NCBI GenBank assembly: GCA_038234715.1
Contig: JBBQTD010000021.1
Location: forward strand, 1-52,012
Origin: SZAS-103 sp038234715
GTDB taxonomy: Bacteria; Pseudomonadota; Gammaproteobacteria; Xanthomonadales; Xanthomonadaceae
Direction of reading: 5' to 3'
Length of the DNA: 52,012 nucleotides
The notes beneath the pieces were generated by a model. The model saw only the letters and a program-made list of their open reading frames with translations, did not search any database and was not told where the DNA came from. Shown one piece after another: positions 41,755 to 50,489 of this stretch (the stretch's first letter is position 1; each line of letters begins with the position of its first letter). The translations under genes were made by a program, and so were the position numbers.

Positions 41755-42852
41755 TCAACCGTGCCGCATGCGGCCGAGGAAACGCGGGGTGCCCATGTAG
41801 GGCAGCTTCACGCGACCGATCAGGTCGATGCGTTCCTCCGCCATGCGATCTGCGGCCTTGTAGGTTGGGATGTTGTCGCGCGCGGCGATCTGGAAGATCT
41901 TGCCGAGATTGTAATAGATCGTGCGCATCATCCGCATCGCGCGCTCGCGGTTATACCCGTCGATCTCCAGCGAGACGTTCATCAAGCCGCCGGCGTTCAC
42001 TGCATAGTCTGGCGCGTACAGCATGCCGCGCGCGGAGAGCTCGTCGCCGATCGCTTCGGTGGCGAGCTGATTGTTCGCCGCGCCGCAGATGATCGAGCAC
42101 TTCAGGCGCGGCAGGGTCTGTTCGTTGACGGTGCCGCCCAGCGCACAAGGCGAATACACGTCCGCATCGGTGTCGTAGATCGCATCCAGCGACACCGCCT
42201 CGGCACCGTAGTCGTCGACCGCTTTTTGCACCAGCGTCTTGTTGATGTCGGTCACGTACACCTTCGCGCCCTGTTCGCGCAACAGCTTGATGAACTGCAT
42301 GCCGACATGGCCCGCGCCTTGCACGGCGTAGGAGAACTTGCCAACTTCCTCGTGCCCATGCTTGAACTGCAGGGCCGCCATCAGGCCTTGCAAGGTGCCG
42401 TAGGCGGTGAACGGCGACGGATCGCCCGAACCGCCGTGGACCTGGTGCACACCTGTCACATAGTCGGTTTCGCGGAACACGTATTCCATGTCGTTGACAT
42501 CGATGCCAACGTCTTCGGCGGTGATGTAGCGGCCGTTGAGCGAATTCACGAAACGACCGAAAGCGCGGAACAGCGCCTCGGATTTGTCCTTGTTCGGGTC
42601 GCCCCAGATCACCGCCTTGCCGCCGCCAAGATTCAGGCCCGACACCGCGGCCTTGTAGGTCATTCCCCGCGACAGGCGCAGCACATCGTTCAGCGCTTCC
42701 TGTTCGGTAGCGTAAGGCCACATGCGCAGGCCGCCCAGCGCCGGACCAAGCACGCTGTTATGTATCGCGACGATGGCCTTGAGGCCGGCATCGGCGTTGT
42801 GGCAGAACACGACTTCCTCGTGACCAGTCTTGGCCAGCGTTTCAAAAATCAT
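41755..42852 (-). CDS. Leucine dehydrogenase (branched-chain amino acid dehydrogenase)
   Basis: This 365-residue Glu/Leu/Phe/Val dehydrogenase reversibly deaminates leucine to 2-ketoisocaproate with NAD+. The active-site lysines lie in LSRGMTYKAAVSGLNLGGGKAVI, and the catalytic Asp region in ITAEDVGIDVNDM. A Rossmann motif AVQGAGHVGMQFIKLL and the cofactor Asp (YVTDIN) are present. The ATG at 42852 gives the family start MIFETLAKTGHEEVVF. It feeds carbon into the isovaleryl-CoA pathway encoded next door; the branched-chain ketoacid dehydrogenase needed in between is not in this window. Confidence 0.93.
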   Translation of the reverse strand: MIFETLAKTGHEEVVFCHNADAGLKAIVAIHNSVLGPALGGLRMWPYATEQEALNDVLRLSRGMTYKAAVSGLNLGGGKAVIWGDPNKDKSEALFRAFGRFVNSLNGRYITAEDVGIDVNDMEYVFRETDYVTGVHQVHGGSGDPSPFTAYGTLQGLMAALQFKHGHEEVGKFSYAVQGAGHVGMQFIKLLREQGAKVYVTDINKTLVQKAVDDYGAEAVSLDAIYDTDADVYSPCALGGTVNEQTLPRLKCSIICGAANNQLATEAIGDELSARGMLYAPDYAVNAGGLMNVSLEIDGYNRERAMRMMRTIYYNLGKIFQIAARDNIPTYKAADRMAEERIDLIGRVKLPYMGTPRFLGRMRHG

Positions 42853-43030
42853 TGCGAACTCCGGGTAGGTACGATGCTGCGGCAAAGCAGCATGCGCTGC
42901 CAATGGCCCGTTCTGGGACGGGAAGCCGGGCATTTTATCCCAGTGCGGTGCCGCGCGTCGCCAGCTCCTGCAGATCGCTGCCCGGAAGCCAGGTTGATCC
43001 GCATCAGCGCGAACGGTGGGTCGCCCAAAC

Positions 43031-43060
43031 GAAAGCCCCGGCTTGCGACCGGGGCCTTCG
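43031..43060 (-). terminator. Terminator of the three-repeat YXWGXW gene
   Basis: On the minus strand GGCCCCGG and CCGGGGC pair around TCGCAAG, followed by TTTCGTTT. It lies 25 bases after the stop codon at 43085. Confidence 0.75.
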
Positions 43061-43084
43061 GACCATCACACCGCGCTTAGCGCA

Positions 43085-43849
43085 TCAACGGCGAACCCAG
43101 CCGCCCTCAATGAAATGCCAGCCGCCGTTGGGTCCCTGTACCCAATGATGGGGTTGCCAGACGTAGCCTGGGCGCTCACGGATATAGGCGCCCTCCACCC
43201 AGATATGTTGATCTCCCCGCCAGCGCCAGTATCCGGGTGCCCAAACATAGCCGGGTCGCACAACAACCTGCTCAAACCGGGGTGCCGGCGGAGCGCGGTT
43301 GATGTCCGCGTCGCTGAGCCAGCGACCTTCGAAGAAATGCCAGCCGCCGCGTGCGCCCTGCACCCAATGCGGGGGATCCCAGAAATAGCCCCGACGCTCG
43401 GGAACGTAAGAGCCAGCAATCCATGCCTGTTGGCCGCCCTGCGAGCGCCAATAACCTGGGCTCCAGACATAACCGGGTCGTACGATGACCTCCTCATAGC
43501 GCGGTGCAGGCGGAGCGACCGTGATTGCAGTGTCGCTGACCCACCGGCCCTCGTAGGAGTGCCAGCCCCCGTGCGGTCCCTGTACCCAGTGGTGCGGTTC
43601 CCAGAAATACCCTGGGCGTTCGGGTACGTAAGCGCCACGGATCCATACGTGTTGGCCACCCTCCCAACGCCAGTAGCCGGGTGCCCAGACATAGCCAGGT
43701 CGCACGACAACCTCTTCGTAGCGCGGCGCTGGCGGTGCAACCTTGATGTCAATGTCGGCGGAGATGCGCGCTTCCACTGGCGCTGTGTAAATGCTTCCCA
43801 TCGCGCTGAAACAAAGCAGTCCGATCAATGCAGCTGTACGGGTCGTCAC
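43085..43849 (-). CDS. Secreted YXWGXW-repeat protein with three modules
   Basis: The 254-residue protein begins at GTG 43849 (GGAG 7 bases upstream) with a signal peptide (TTRTAALIGLLCFSAMGSIYTAPVEA). Three modules of about 75 residues follow. Each starts with a PPAPRYEEVVVRPGYVWAPGYW-like stretch, continues with HVWIRGAYVPERPGYFWEPHHWV and ends QGPHGGWHSYEGRWV. These are YXWGXW-type aromatic repeats (BcpO-related family), found in periplasmic or surface proteins of unknown function. The single-module paralogue follows upstream at 44091, with the same GTG start context and its own terminator. Confidence 0.85.
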   Translation of the reverse strand: MTTRTAALIGLLCFSAMGSIYTAPVEARISADIDIKVAPPAPRYEEVVVRPGYVWAPGYWRWEGGQHVWIRGAYVPERPGYFWEPHHWVQGPHGGWHSYEGRWVSDTAITVAPPAPRYEEVIVRPGYVWSPGYWRSQGGQQAWIAGSYVPERRGYFWDPPHWVQGARGGWHFFEGRWLSDADINRAPPAPRFEQVVVRPGYVWAPGYWRWRGDQHIWVEGAYIRERPGYVWQPHHWVQGPNGGWHFIEGGWVRR

Positions 43850-44040
43850 AAGATTTCTCCGATGGTGGTTTGAATGCTGGTCGGCGCAGGCGCGATATGC
43901 AGGTCGACACCAGCGTGGAAACGACGCGGGGATCGATGAGTTGACGCCTCCGGACAACAGTGGTTCAGTCGCCATTGAAACGCATCGTCGAGCCGGCACT
44001 CTCTTCCGTCACGGTGGGTTCCGCGCATTGGCATTGCGCA

Positions 44041-44070
44041 AATGAAAGCCCCGACGACGGTCGGGGCATT
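44041..44070 (-). terminator. Terminator of the single-repeat YXWGXW gene
   Basis: On the minus strand GCCCCGAC-CGTC-GTCGGGGC is followed by TTTCATTT. It lies about 20 bases past the stop codon at 44091. Confidence 0.8.
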
Positions 44071-44090
44071 CGAGTCATCAACGCATGGCA

Positions 44091-44414
44091 TCAACGGCGA
44101 ACCCAACGGCCTTCGATGAAATGCCATCCGCCGCGCGGGCCCTGTACCCAATGATGGGGCTGCCAGATCCAGCCCCGCCGTTCGCGGACGTAAGCCCCAC
44201 CGACCCATACGTGTTGGCCGCCCTGCCAGCGCCAATAGCCCGGCGCCCACACGTAGCCCCGGCGCACAACCACCTGCTCAAAGCGCGGCGGTGGTGGAGC
44301 AACGTTGACGTCAACATCGATGAACCTGCGGGCTTCGACCGGCGGTGCATAAGCCATTCCCCCCGCTGCACCAAGGCAAAGCAGTCCGACCAATGCAAGT
44401 GTGCGTGTCGTCAC
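44091..44414 (-). CDS. Secreted YXWGXW-repeat protein with one module
   Basis: The 107-residue protein has a signal peptide (TTRTLALVGLLCLGAAGGMAYAPPVEA) and one aromatic module (PPPRFEQVVVRRGYVWAPGYW … GWIWQPHHWVQGPRGGWHFIEGRWV). It is closely related to the last module and signal region of the neighbour at 43085. The GTG at 44414 has GGAG 7 bases upstream, the same arrangement as in the paralogue; an ATG at 44432 is an alternative. The function of these small proteins is unknown. Each gene has its own terminator, so they are expressed separately. Confidence 0.83.
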   Translation of the reverse strand: MTTRTLALVGLLCLGAAGGMAYAPPVEARRFIDVDVNVAPPPPRFEQVVVRRGYVWAPGYWRWQGGQHVWVGGAYVRERRGWIWQPHHWVQGPRGGWHFIEGRWVRR

Positions 44415-44552
44415 GATCCTTCTCCTCGACATGGGTGCCAAGTGCCAGTTGGCGCGCTCAGACTACACTCTGTTGCATGAGACCAAACGGAGTCCGTCAG
44501 CTCGCGTTGACGTGCGCATAACGTTCGTTCAGCCGCCATCTCACGATGGAGG

Positions 44553-45854
44553 TTAGAACGCGCGCAACGTGCGTACGCGGATCCAGCACGAAGCCAGCCA
44601 TTTCTCGCCAGCCTCCACCGGAAGGCCGGCATGCAGACTGCTTGGGTCTGGATTCCCATCCGCGTCCAGGCTACGGAACAGGACAGCGCGGCCGCGCCGT
44701 GGCTGCACCGTGATGTCCTTGTCCGGGAACACGGTGTCCCCACCTCGCTCGACGTTGTTGAGATAGGTGCACACAGTGCTATGGCGCTGTCCGCCTGGCT
44801 GCGCGAGTTGCGGTGCTGAGGGAAAAAAATAGTCGCGATGGGGCCGGTACTGGTCGCCGGGACTGTATTGCAACAGAGTCAACGGCTCGGCGTTGCCCAA
44901 CTCGAATCCCGCGAACGTGGCCATGCGTCGTTGCAGCAAGCGGATACCCACGTCGTCGTGGGTGGGCACGAAGACCATGTCCTTGCTGGTGCGCACCTCG
45001 TTCTCGAGCGCCTGTCCCGTCACCGGATGGACGACCTGCGAAGGTTGCACGAATCGCGCACCGGAATAGATGAGATAGCGGCATTCCTCGTTGTTGAGCA
45101 GTTCCTCGCACGTCGCTATTCCAGGTGCGTCGGACAGTATCTGTCGCGCGCGGCCTTCACTCTCGCATGCGTGGAAAGCCTCCCATGGCGGTTCTGCCTG
45201 CCCCTGGGAATCCGTCGGAGCCATGGCGCCTGCCGCAGCATCATGCCGATCGGAAAGCTCTACCGGAATCCCGATCGCGCGCAACTGCTCGGCGAGTTCG
45301 ATTGCACGCGCCGTATCGCGCGGTACACCGTGACCGACGTGCAGGCGATCGGCAAAAAGCGCTGCGCCAACCGGGTCACGCGCCTCCATCGCGCGCTCCA
45401 GGCAAGTCGCGGCGGCGCGCTGGTGGACGTCATCGTTGGTGCGTCCGAAGCACATACCAGCGACGCGCAGTGCCGCGGGATACCCACGTCGCGCGCTGTC
45501 GCAAAGCCACCCGTCGATGCGTTGCGGGTCGAATGGCAAGACAACGCCGCCCAACGCGATCTGGGCGAGCAGATACGAAGTCTCCGCAGTGCCGCCGGAC
45601 GCTTCCGCACGCAGCAGTAACAGCACCGCCTGCGCCGGGTCGGCGGGGCGGCCAAACCCATGCAGGTGAACGATTGCCAATTCGGTCAGGCCTGCTGGAT
45701 GTTCGTTCGCGGCAGCCTGTTCCAGCCAGTTGGCCGCACCGTCCAGATCGTTGGCGGCAAGACACGCGCGTGCCTGACGGTAGTGGCGCTCGCCGGTCTC
45801 GCTGTCGGTTGCGTTCGGGGAGGTCGGGGAGGTCAGGGCAGGAGTGTCGGACAT
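44553..45854 (-). CDS. Sel1-like/TPR region fused to a prolyl 4-hydroxylase-type dioxygenase
   Basis: The 433-residue protein has an N-terminal half (about 20-215) of Sel1/TPR-like helix pairs (HPAGLTELAIVHLHGFGRPADPAQAVLLLLRAEASGG; DPVGAALFADRLHVGHGVPRDTARAIELAEQL). The C-terminal half is a 2-oxoglutarate/Fe(II) oxygenase of the prolyl 4-hydroxylase type: iron ligands His339 and Asp341 in YRPHRDYF and His408 in SSLHAGLPV, with GEKW supplying the 2OG-binding Lys. It carries PGDQY and VFPDKDITVQPRRGRAVLF, usual for the family. There is no signal peptide, so it acts in the cytoplasm. The target protein is unknown. Confidence 0.88.
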   Translation of the reverse strand: MSDTPALTSPTSPNATDSETGERHYRQARACLAANDLDGAANWLEQAAANEHPAGLTELAIVHLHGFGRPADPAQAVLLLLRAEASGGTAETSYLLAQIALGGVVLPFDPQRIDGWLCDSARRGYPAALRVAGMCFGRTNDDVHQRAAATCLERAMEARDPVGAALFADRLHVGHGVPRDTARAIELAEQLRAIGIPVELSDRHDAAAGAMAPTDSQGQAEPPWEAFHACESEGRARQILSDAPGIATCEELLNNEECRYLIYSGARFVQPSQVVHPVTGQALENEVRTSKDMVFVPTHDDVGIRLLQRRMATFAGFELGNAEPLTLLQYSPGDQYRPHRDYFFPSAPQLAQPGGQRHSTVCTYLNNVERGGDTVFPDKDITVQPRRGRAVLFRSLDADGNPDPSSLHAGLPVEAGEKWLASCWIRVRTLRAF

Positions 45855-45973
45855 GGCTGACTGAGGTTGCGAGTCGGTCGCGAGTGTACCAAGTGGCATG
45901 CGGCGATGGTGCCCGTTGCTGGCCGTCCTGCTTGAACTGGGGTGATGGCCGGCGCGCGTCGGGGGGTGCGCGC

Positions 45974-45979
45974 TACAAT
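45974..45979 (+). promoter_or_regulatory. Likely -10 element of icmF
   Basis: TACAAT in the context GCGCTACAATCC lies about 85 bases before the icmF start. No good -35 is visible. The spacing to the ribosome site leaves a leader of about 75 bases. Confidence 0.35.
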
Positions 45980-46062
45980 CCGGTCTCCAGCATTGATCCG
46001 CATGGAGGACCTTCGATTGGCGGGATCAATACCCAATCCACATGATCCACATCGGAGTACCG

Positions 46063-49000
46063 ATGAGCACGCCCAGTCCTTCCACGATCGACCGCGAAAA
46101 CGCCCTCGCCAATGACGCTAATCCCGAAGCGAGTCCATTGCGCTTCGTCACTGCGGCAAGCCTGTTCGACGGCCACGACGCCGCGATCAACATCATGCGT
46201 CGGCTGATCCAGGCCCAAGGCGCGGAAGTCATCCACCTCGGCCACAATCGCAGCGTCGAGGATGTCGTGCGCGCGGCATTGCACGAGGACGCCGACGCGA
46301 TCGCACTGTCGAGCTACCAGGGCGGCCACGTCGAATACTTCAAGTACATGGTCGACATGCTGCGCGAGCGCGGCGCCGGCCACATCCGCGTGTTCGGCGG
46401 TGGCGGCGGCACGATCACGCCCGAGGAGATCCGCGAACTCGAAGCCTACGGCGTCGAGCGCATCTACCACCCGAACGACGGCATGAAAATGGGCCTGGTG
46501 GAGATGATCGAGGACGTGGTCAAGCGCGCCGCAGATGCACGCGACACCAGCGCCAGGAAAACCTCGCGCGAACACGCACAGCCGGCAATGGACGACGAAA
46601 TCGGCATCGGCCGTGTGCTGAGCGCGATCGAGGACGGCGTCTATTCCGAATCCGAGCTCGCCCACCTGCGCAAGCAGTGGCAGCTCGCGGGCGGCAAGAC
46701 CCCGGTCATCGGCATCACCGGCACTGGCGGTGCGGGCAAGTCCTCCGTCACGGATGAACTGCTGAACCGTTTCCTCGCGCACTTCCCGAAGATGCGCATC
46801 GCGGTCATCTCGGTCGACCCGACGCGGCGTCGCAGCGGCGGCGCCTTGCTCGGTGACCGCATCCGCATGAACTCGTTGCGCAGCCACCGCGTGTACATGC
46901 GCTCGATGGCGACGCGCCGGCAGAACGTCGCGACCAATGCCGTGTTGAAGGACTGCATCGGCTTCCTGAAAGGCCTCGACTACGACCTGGTGATCGTAGA
47001 GACCGCCGGCATCGGCCAGTCGGATTCCGAGATCGTCGACCTCGTCGATTTCCCGATGTACGTGATGACGTCCGACTACGGCGCGGCGAGCCAGCTCGAG
47101 AAGATCGACATGGTCGACTTCGCCGAGCTCATCGTCCTCAACAAGTACGACAAGCGCGGCGCGGAAGACGCGCTGCGCGACGTGCGCAAGCAATGGAAGC
47201 GCAACCGCGTCGCGTTCAAGACCGCCGACGCCGATGTTCCTGTCTACCCAACCATCGCCAGCCAGTTCAACGACCCGGGCATCAGCTGGATGTTCGCGAA
47301 CCTGTGCCGCCTTTTGCGCGAGAAACTGCACCTGCCTGCCGACAAGTGGATACCGCACCTCGACACCACCTTGAAGGAACCGCGCGCAACCGTGTTGATT
47401 CCCGGGGCGCGTGCGCGTTACCTCGCCGAGATTGCCGAGCAGGGCAGGGCGATCAATTCCGGCATCGACAAGCAGGCCGAAGCCGCCGACCGCGCGCAGG
47501 CGTTCTGGCAGGCGTTGCATGAAGTGGGTGATGCGTCGCTTCCCAGGCAACTTGCCTTGTACGACGACGAAGCATTGCTTCCCTCTCCCCACGGTAGAGG
47601 GACCGAGGGTGAGGGGCATTCCGGAGGCGCGTTGTCGAACGCGCCTCACCCCAACCCTGCTCCCGAAGGGAGAGGGGCACAAGGCCCGGACCGCACGCTG
47701 CTCACCCTGCGCCAGCGTTACAACGACGCCGTCCAGGCGCTCTCGTCGGAATCGCTCAAGCTGCTACGCGAATGGCCGGCGCGCCTGAAGTCGATCACCG
47801 ACGAGGTCACCGAGTACGAAGTGCGCGGCAAGGTCATCAAGGTCGCGAACTACCGCGACTCGCTCTCGCACCAGAAGATCCCGAAGATCGCCGCGCCCAC
47901 CTACAAGTCCTGGGGCGAGCTGCTCACCTTCCTTGGCAAGGAAAATCTCCCCGGCAGTTATCCGTACACCGGTGGTGTGTATCCCTATCGCCGCACCGGC
48001 GAAGACCCCATCCGCATGTTCGCGGGCGAGGGCACGCCCGAACGCACCAACCGCCGCTTCCATTACCTCAGCGTCGGCCAGCCTGCCGTGCGCCTGTCCA
48101 CCGCATTCGACAGCGTCACCCTGTATGGCGAGGACCCGGCGCCACGCCCCGACATCTACGGCAAGATCGGCAACTCCGGCGTCAACATCCCGACGCTCGA
48201 CGACATGAAGAAGCTCTACTCCGGCTTCGACCTGTGCGCACCGACTACGTCGGTGTCGATGACGATCAACGGCCCCGCGCCGATGATCCTCGCGATGTTC
48301 ATGAACACCGCGATCGACCAGCAGATCGAGAAATACCTGCGTGCCGATGATGCACGCTGGGCGGATGCGCAGAAAAAGATCGACGCCTTTTTCGCAGGTA
48401 AGCCCAGGTCGATTTATTTCGGCGAGCTGCCGCCCAGCAACAACGGCCTCGGCCTCGCACTGCTGGGCATCACCGGCGACCAGCTCGTCGACGCCGACAC
48501 CTACGCGCGCATCAAGGGCGAAACACTGCGCAGCGTGCGCGGCACCGTGCAGGCCGACATCCTGAAAGAGGACCAGGCGCAGAACACCTGCATCTTCAGC
48601 ACCGAATTCGCGCTGCGCATGATGGGCGACATCCAGCAGTATTTCGTCGACCAGAAAGTACGCAACTTCTACTCGGTGTCGATCAGCGGATACCACATCG
48701 CTGAAGCCGGCGCGAACCCGATCAGCCAACTCGCCTTCACCCTGTCCAACGGCTTCACCATCGTCGAGTACTACCTCGCGCGCGGCATGAAGATCGACGA
48801 CTTCGCGCCGAACCTGTCGTTCTTCTTCAGCAACGGCATGGACCCGGAATACACCGTGATCGGTCGCGTCGCGCGGCGCATCTGGGCGCGTGCAATGCGC
48901 GAGCGTTACGGCGCCGACGCGCGCAGCCAGATGATGAAGTACCACATCCAGACATCCGGCCGGTCCCTGCACGCGCAGGAAATCCAGTTCAACGACATCC

Positions 49001-49710
49001 GCACCACGTTGCAGGCGTTGTACGCGCTGTTCGACAACTGCAACTCGCTGCACACCAACGCCTACGACGAGGCCATCACCACGCCGACCGAGGAAAGCGT
49101 GCGCCGCGCTGTTGCGATCCAGATGATCATCAACAAGGAACTGGGCCTGAATTTCTGCGAGAACCCGTGGCAGGGCAGCTTCATCGTCGACAAGCTCACC
49201 GACATCGTCGAGGAAGCCGTCTACAAGGAGTTCGAAGCGATCAGCGACCGCGGCGGCGTGCTTGGTGCGATGGACACCATGTACCAGCGCGGCAAGATCC
49301 AGGAAGAGTCGATGTACTACGAACACAAGAAACACGACGGCTCGCTTCCACTGGTCGGCGTCAACACCTTCCTGCCGAAGGAGCACGCCGGCGAAATCGC
49401 GACCGAGATCGAACTGATCCGCAGCACCGAGGAAGAAAAAGGCCAGCAGATCGCCAACGTCGCCGGCTGGCAGAAGTCACGCAACGTCCTCGCGCCCGCG
49501 GGCGAAACCGAACACGCGCACGTTGCCGCATCCGACGAGGAACCCGAACCCGACGCCCACGACGGCCACGGCCTCGCCTACCTGCAGAAAGCCGCCCGCG
49601 AACGCCGCAACGTCTTCGAAGCCCTCATCGAAGCAGTGAAGACCCACAGCCTCGGCCAGATCAGCCACGCGCTGTACGACGTGGGCGGCGAGTACCGGCG
49701 GAACATGTAA
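46063..49710 (+). CDS. icmF: Fused isobutyryl-CoA mutase (B12-dependent)
   Basis: The 1215-residue fusion interconverts isobutyryl-CoA and n-butyryl-CoA (and often isovaleryl-/pivalyl-CoA) with adenosylcobalamin. Domains in order: B12-binding (FDGHDAAINIMRR, with the cobalt-ligating His; about 25-150), MeaI-type GTPase chaperone (P-loop GITGTGGAGKSS at 217-228; about 200-420), linker, then the mutase TIM barrel (about 560-1100; SYPYTGGVYPYRR at about 632, AGEGTPERTNRRFHYL, FCENPWQGSFIVDKL). The ATG at 46063 has GGAG 5 bases upstream; one at 46042 would add seven residues. A REP-like palindrome is translated within the linker (about 507-539). It fits branched-chain amino acid use by the neighbouring island. 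Confidence 0.93.
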   Translation: MSTPSPSTIDRENALANDANPEASPLRFVTAASLFDGHDAAINIMRRLIQAQGAEVIHLGHNRSVEDVVRAALHEDADAIALSSYQGGHVEYFKYMVDMLRERGAGHIRVFGGGGGTITPEEIRELEAYGVERIYHPNDGMKMGLVEMIEDVVKRAADARDTSARKTSREHAQPAMDDEIGIGRVLSAIEDGVYSESELAHLRKQWQLAGGKTPVIGITGTGGAGKSSVTDELLNRFLAHFPKMRIAVISVDPTRRRSGGALLGDRIRMNSLRSHRVYMRSMATRRQNVATNAVLKDCIGFLKGLDYDLVIVETAGIGQSDSEIVDLVDFPMYVMTSDYGAASQLEKIDMVDFAELIVLNKYDKRGAEDALRDVRKQWKRNRVAFKTADADVPVYPTIASQFNDPGISWMFANLCRLLREKLHLPADKWIPHLDTTLKEPRATVLIPGARARYLAEIAEQGRAINSGIDKQAEAADRAQAFWQALHEVGDASLPRQLALYDDEALLPSPHGRGTEGEGHSGGALSNAPHPNPAPEGRGAQGPDRTLLTLRQRYNDAVQALSSESLKLLREWPARLKSITDEVTEYEVRGKVIKVANYRDSLSHQKIPKIAAPTYKSWGELLTFLGKENLPGSYPYTGGVYPYRRTGEDPIRMFAGEGTPERTNRRFHYLSVGQPAVRLSTAFDSVTLYGEDPAPRPDIYGKIGNSGVNIPTLDDMKKLYSGFDLCAPTTSVSMTINGPAPMILAMFMNTAIDQQIEKYLRADDARWADAQKKIDAFFAGKPRSIYFGELPPSNNGLGLALLGITGDQLVDADTYARIKGETLRSVRGTVQADILKEDQAQNTCIFSTEFALRMMGDIQQYFVDQKVRNFYSVSISGYHIAEAGANPISQLAFTLSNGFTIVEYYLARGMKIDDFAPNLSFFFSNGMDPEYTVIGRVARRIWARAMRERYGADARSQMMKYHIQTSGRSLHAQEIQFNDIRTTLQALYALFDNCNSLHTNAYDEAITTPTEESVRRAVAIQMIINKELGLNFCENPWQGSFIVDKLTDIVEEAVYKEFEAISDRGGVLGAMDTMYQRGKIQEESMYYEHKKHDGSLPLVGVNTFLPKEHAGEIATEIELIRSTEEEKGQQIANVAGWQKSRNVLAPAGETEHAHVAASDEEPEPDAHDGHGLAYLQKAARERRNVFEALIEAVKTHSLGQISHALYDVGGEYRRNM
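47581..47678. repeat. REP-like (BIME-type) palindrome inside icmF
   Basis: Outer arms CCCTCTCCC (47581-47589) and GGGAGAGGG (47668-47676) are perfect. Within are a second inverted pair (GGGTGAGGGG / CCTCACCCC) and a central GGCGCGTT/AACGCGCC hairpin. The 98-bp element is read through in frame as Gly/Pro/Arg-rich linker sequence of IcmF. It belongs to the same family as 25860 and 50462. Confidence 0.75.
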
Positions 49711-49763
49711 CTGCGGACGATCGTCCCGCTCCCAAGGCAAGGTCCAGGGCAGGAAACTTACGA

Positions 49764-50273
49764 ATGGCTTTCAATCTCCGCCAGATCTTCAAGGTGCTGG
49801 CCGAAGCCGACGCCAGATACGTCGTCGTCGGCGGTTTGGCGGTGATCATGCACGGTCACCTGCGCGCGACGAGCGATCTTGATCTCGTCATAGGACTCGA
49901 GCCCGAAAACTGCCTCAGGGCACTCGATGCGCTTGCGTCCATTGGTCTCAGACCACGTTTGCCCGTAGCACTCGCAGACTTTGCCGATCCTGCGAAGCGC
50001 GAGGATTGGGTCCAGAACCGCAACATGCTGGTATTCCAGCTCTGGGACCCAACCAATCCCGAACGTTCAGTGGACGTCTTCGTGCGCGAACCGATCGATT
50101 TTCCGATCCTATTTGCGGATGCGGTCGCCAAGGACCTCGACGGTACCCCGATCCGCGTTGCCTCCATCCGCCACCTGATCGCAATGAAGCGCCTTGCGGG
50201 CCGCCCCAGGGACCTTGACGACATCGAAGCCCTCCGCCAGATTGCAGCTGATAGTGGTCAATTCGAGGACTGA
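49764..50273 (+). CDS. Nucleotidyltransferase (AbiEii/MNT-like)
   Basis: The 169-residue protein has the nucleotidyltransferase fold: YVVVGGLAVIMHGHLRATSDLDLVI with the GG…R-T-x-D-x-D motif (catalytic Asp pair DLDLV), a further acidic position in VDVFVRE, and a C-terminal helix RHLIAMKRLAGRPRDLDDIEAL. This C-terminal pattern is common in AbiEii-type and 'DUF6036-like' nucleotidyltransferases that transfer nucleotides to RNA or protein and often work as toxins or antitoxins. AGGA sits 10 bases before the ATG. The stop is 3 bases before the next small gene, forming a two-gene operon. Confidence 0.82.
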   Translation: MAFNLRQIFKVLAEADARYVVVGGLAVIMHGHLRATSDLDLVIGLEPENCLRALDALASIGLRPRLPVALADFADPAKREDWVQNRNMLVFQLWDPTNPERSVDVFVREPIDFPILFADAVAKDLDGTPIRVASIRHLIAMKRLAGRPRDLDDIEALRQIAADSGQFED

Positions 50274-50276
50274 TCC

Positions 50277-50489
50277 ATGGCCGACGCCCTGCAATGCACC
50301 TACGAGGACGCGCGTCGCAATCACTTGCGCGACGGCATCGCACTGAGCACGGCAGCGAAAGTCGCCTTCTTCGAGGAGATGGTCTCTCTGGCCTTTCATT
50401 TTGGCGCGCGGGATCGATTGGCCGGGAGCACGCCAGCGGAAAAGGAGTGCTCTGCTTTGCTCCCCTCGCCCCCTGTGGGAGAGGGGTAG
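50277..50489 (+). CDS. Small partner protein of the nucleotidyltransferase, 3' end altered by a repeat
   Basis: The 70-residue protein (MADALQCTYEDARRNHLRDGIALSTAAKVAFFEEMVSLAFHFGARDRLA…) is largely helical and resembles short proteins that follow nucleotidyltransferase genes in proteobacteria. Only about the first 50 residues look native. The last ones (LLPSPPVGEG) come from the CCCCTCGCCCC palindrome that begins at 50462. It starts 3 bases after the nucleotidyltransferase stop. It may be an accessory or antitoxin-like factor, but no function is established. Confidence 0.65.
   Translation: MADALQCTYEDARRNHLRDGIALSTAAKVAFFEEMVSLAFHFGARDRLAGSTPAEKECSALLPSPPVGEG

Noticed and set aside
47764..49386. 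A 540-codon open frame antisense to icmF
   Set aside because: Shadow of the mutase domain, with Val/Asp/His-rich composition and no known motif.
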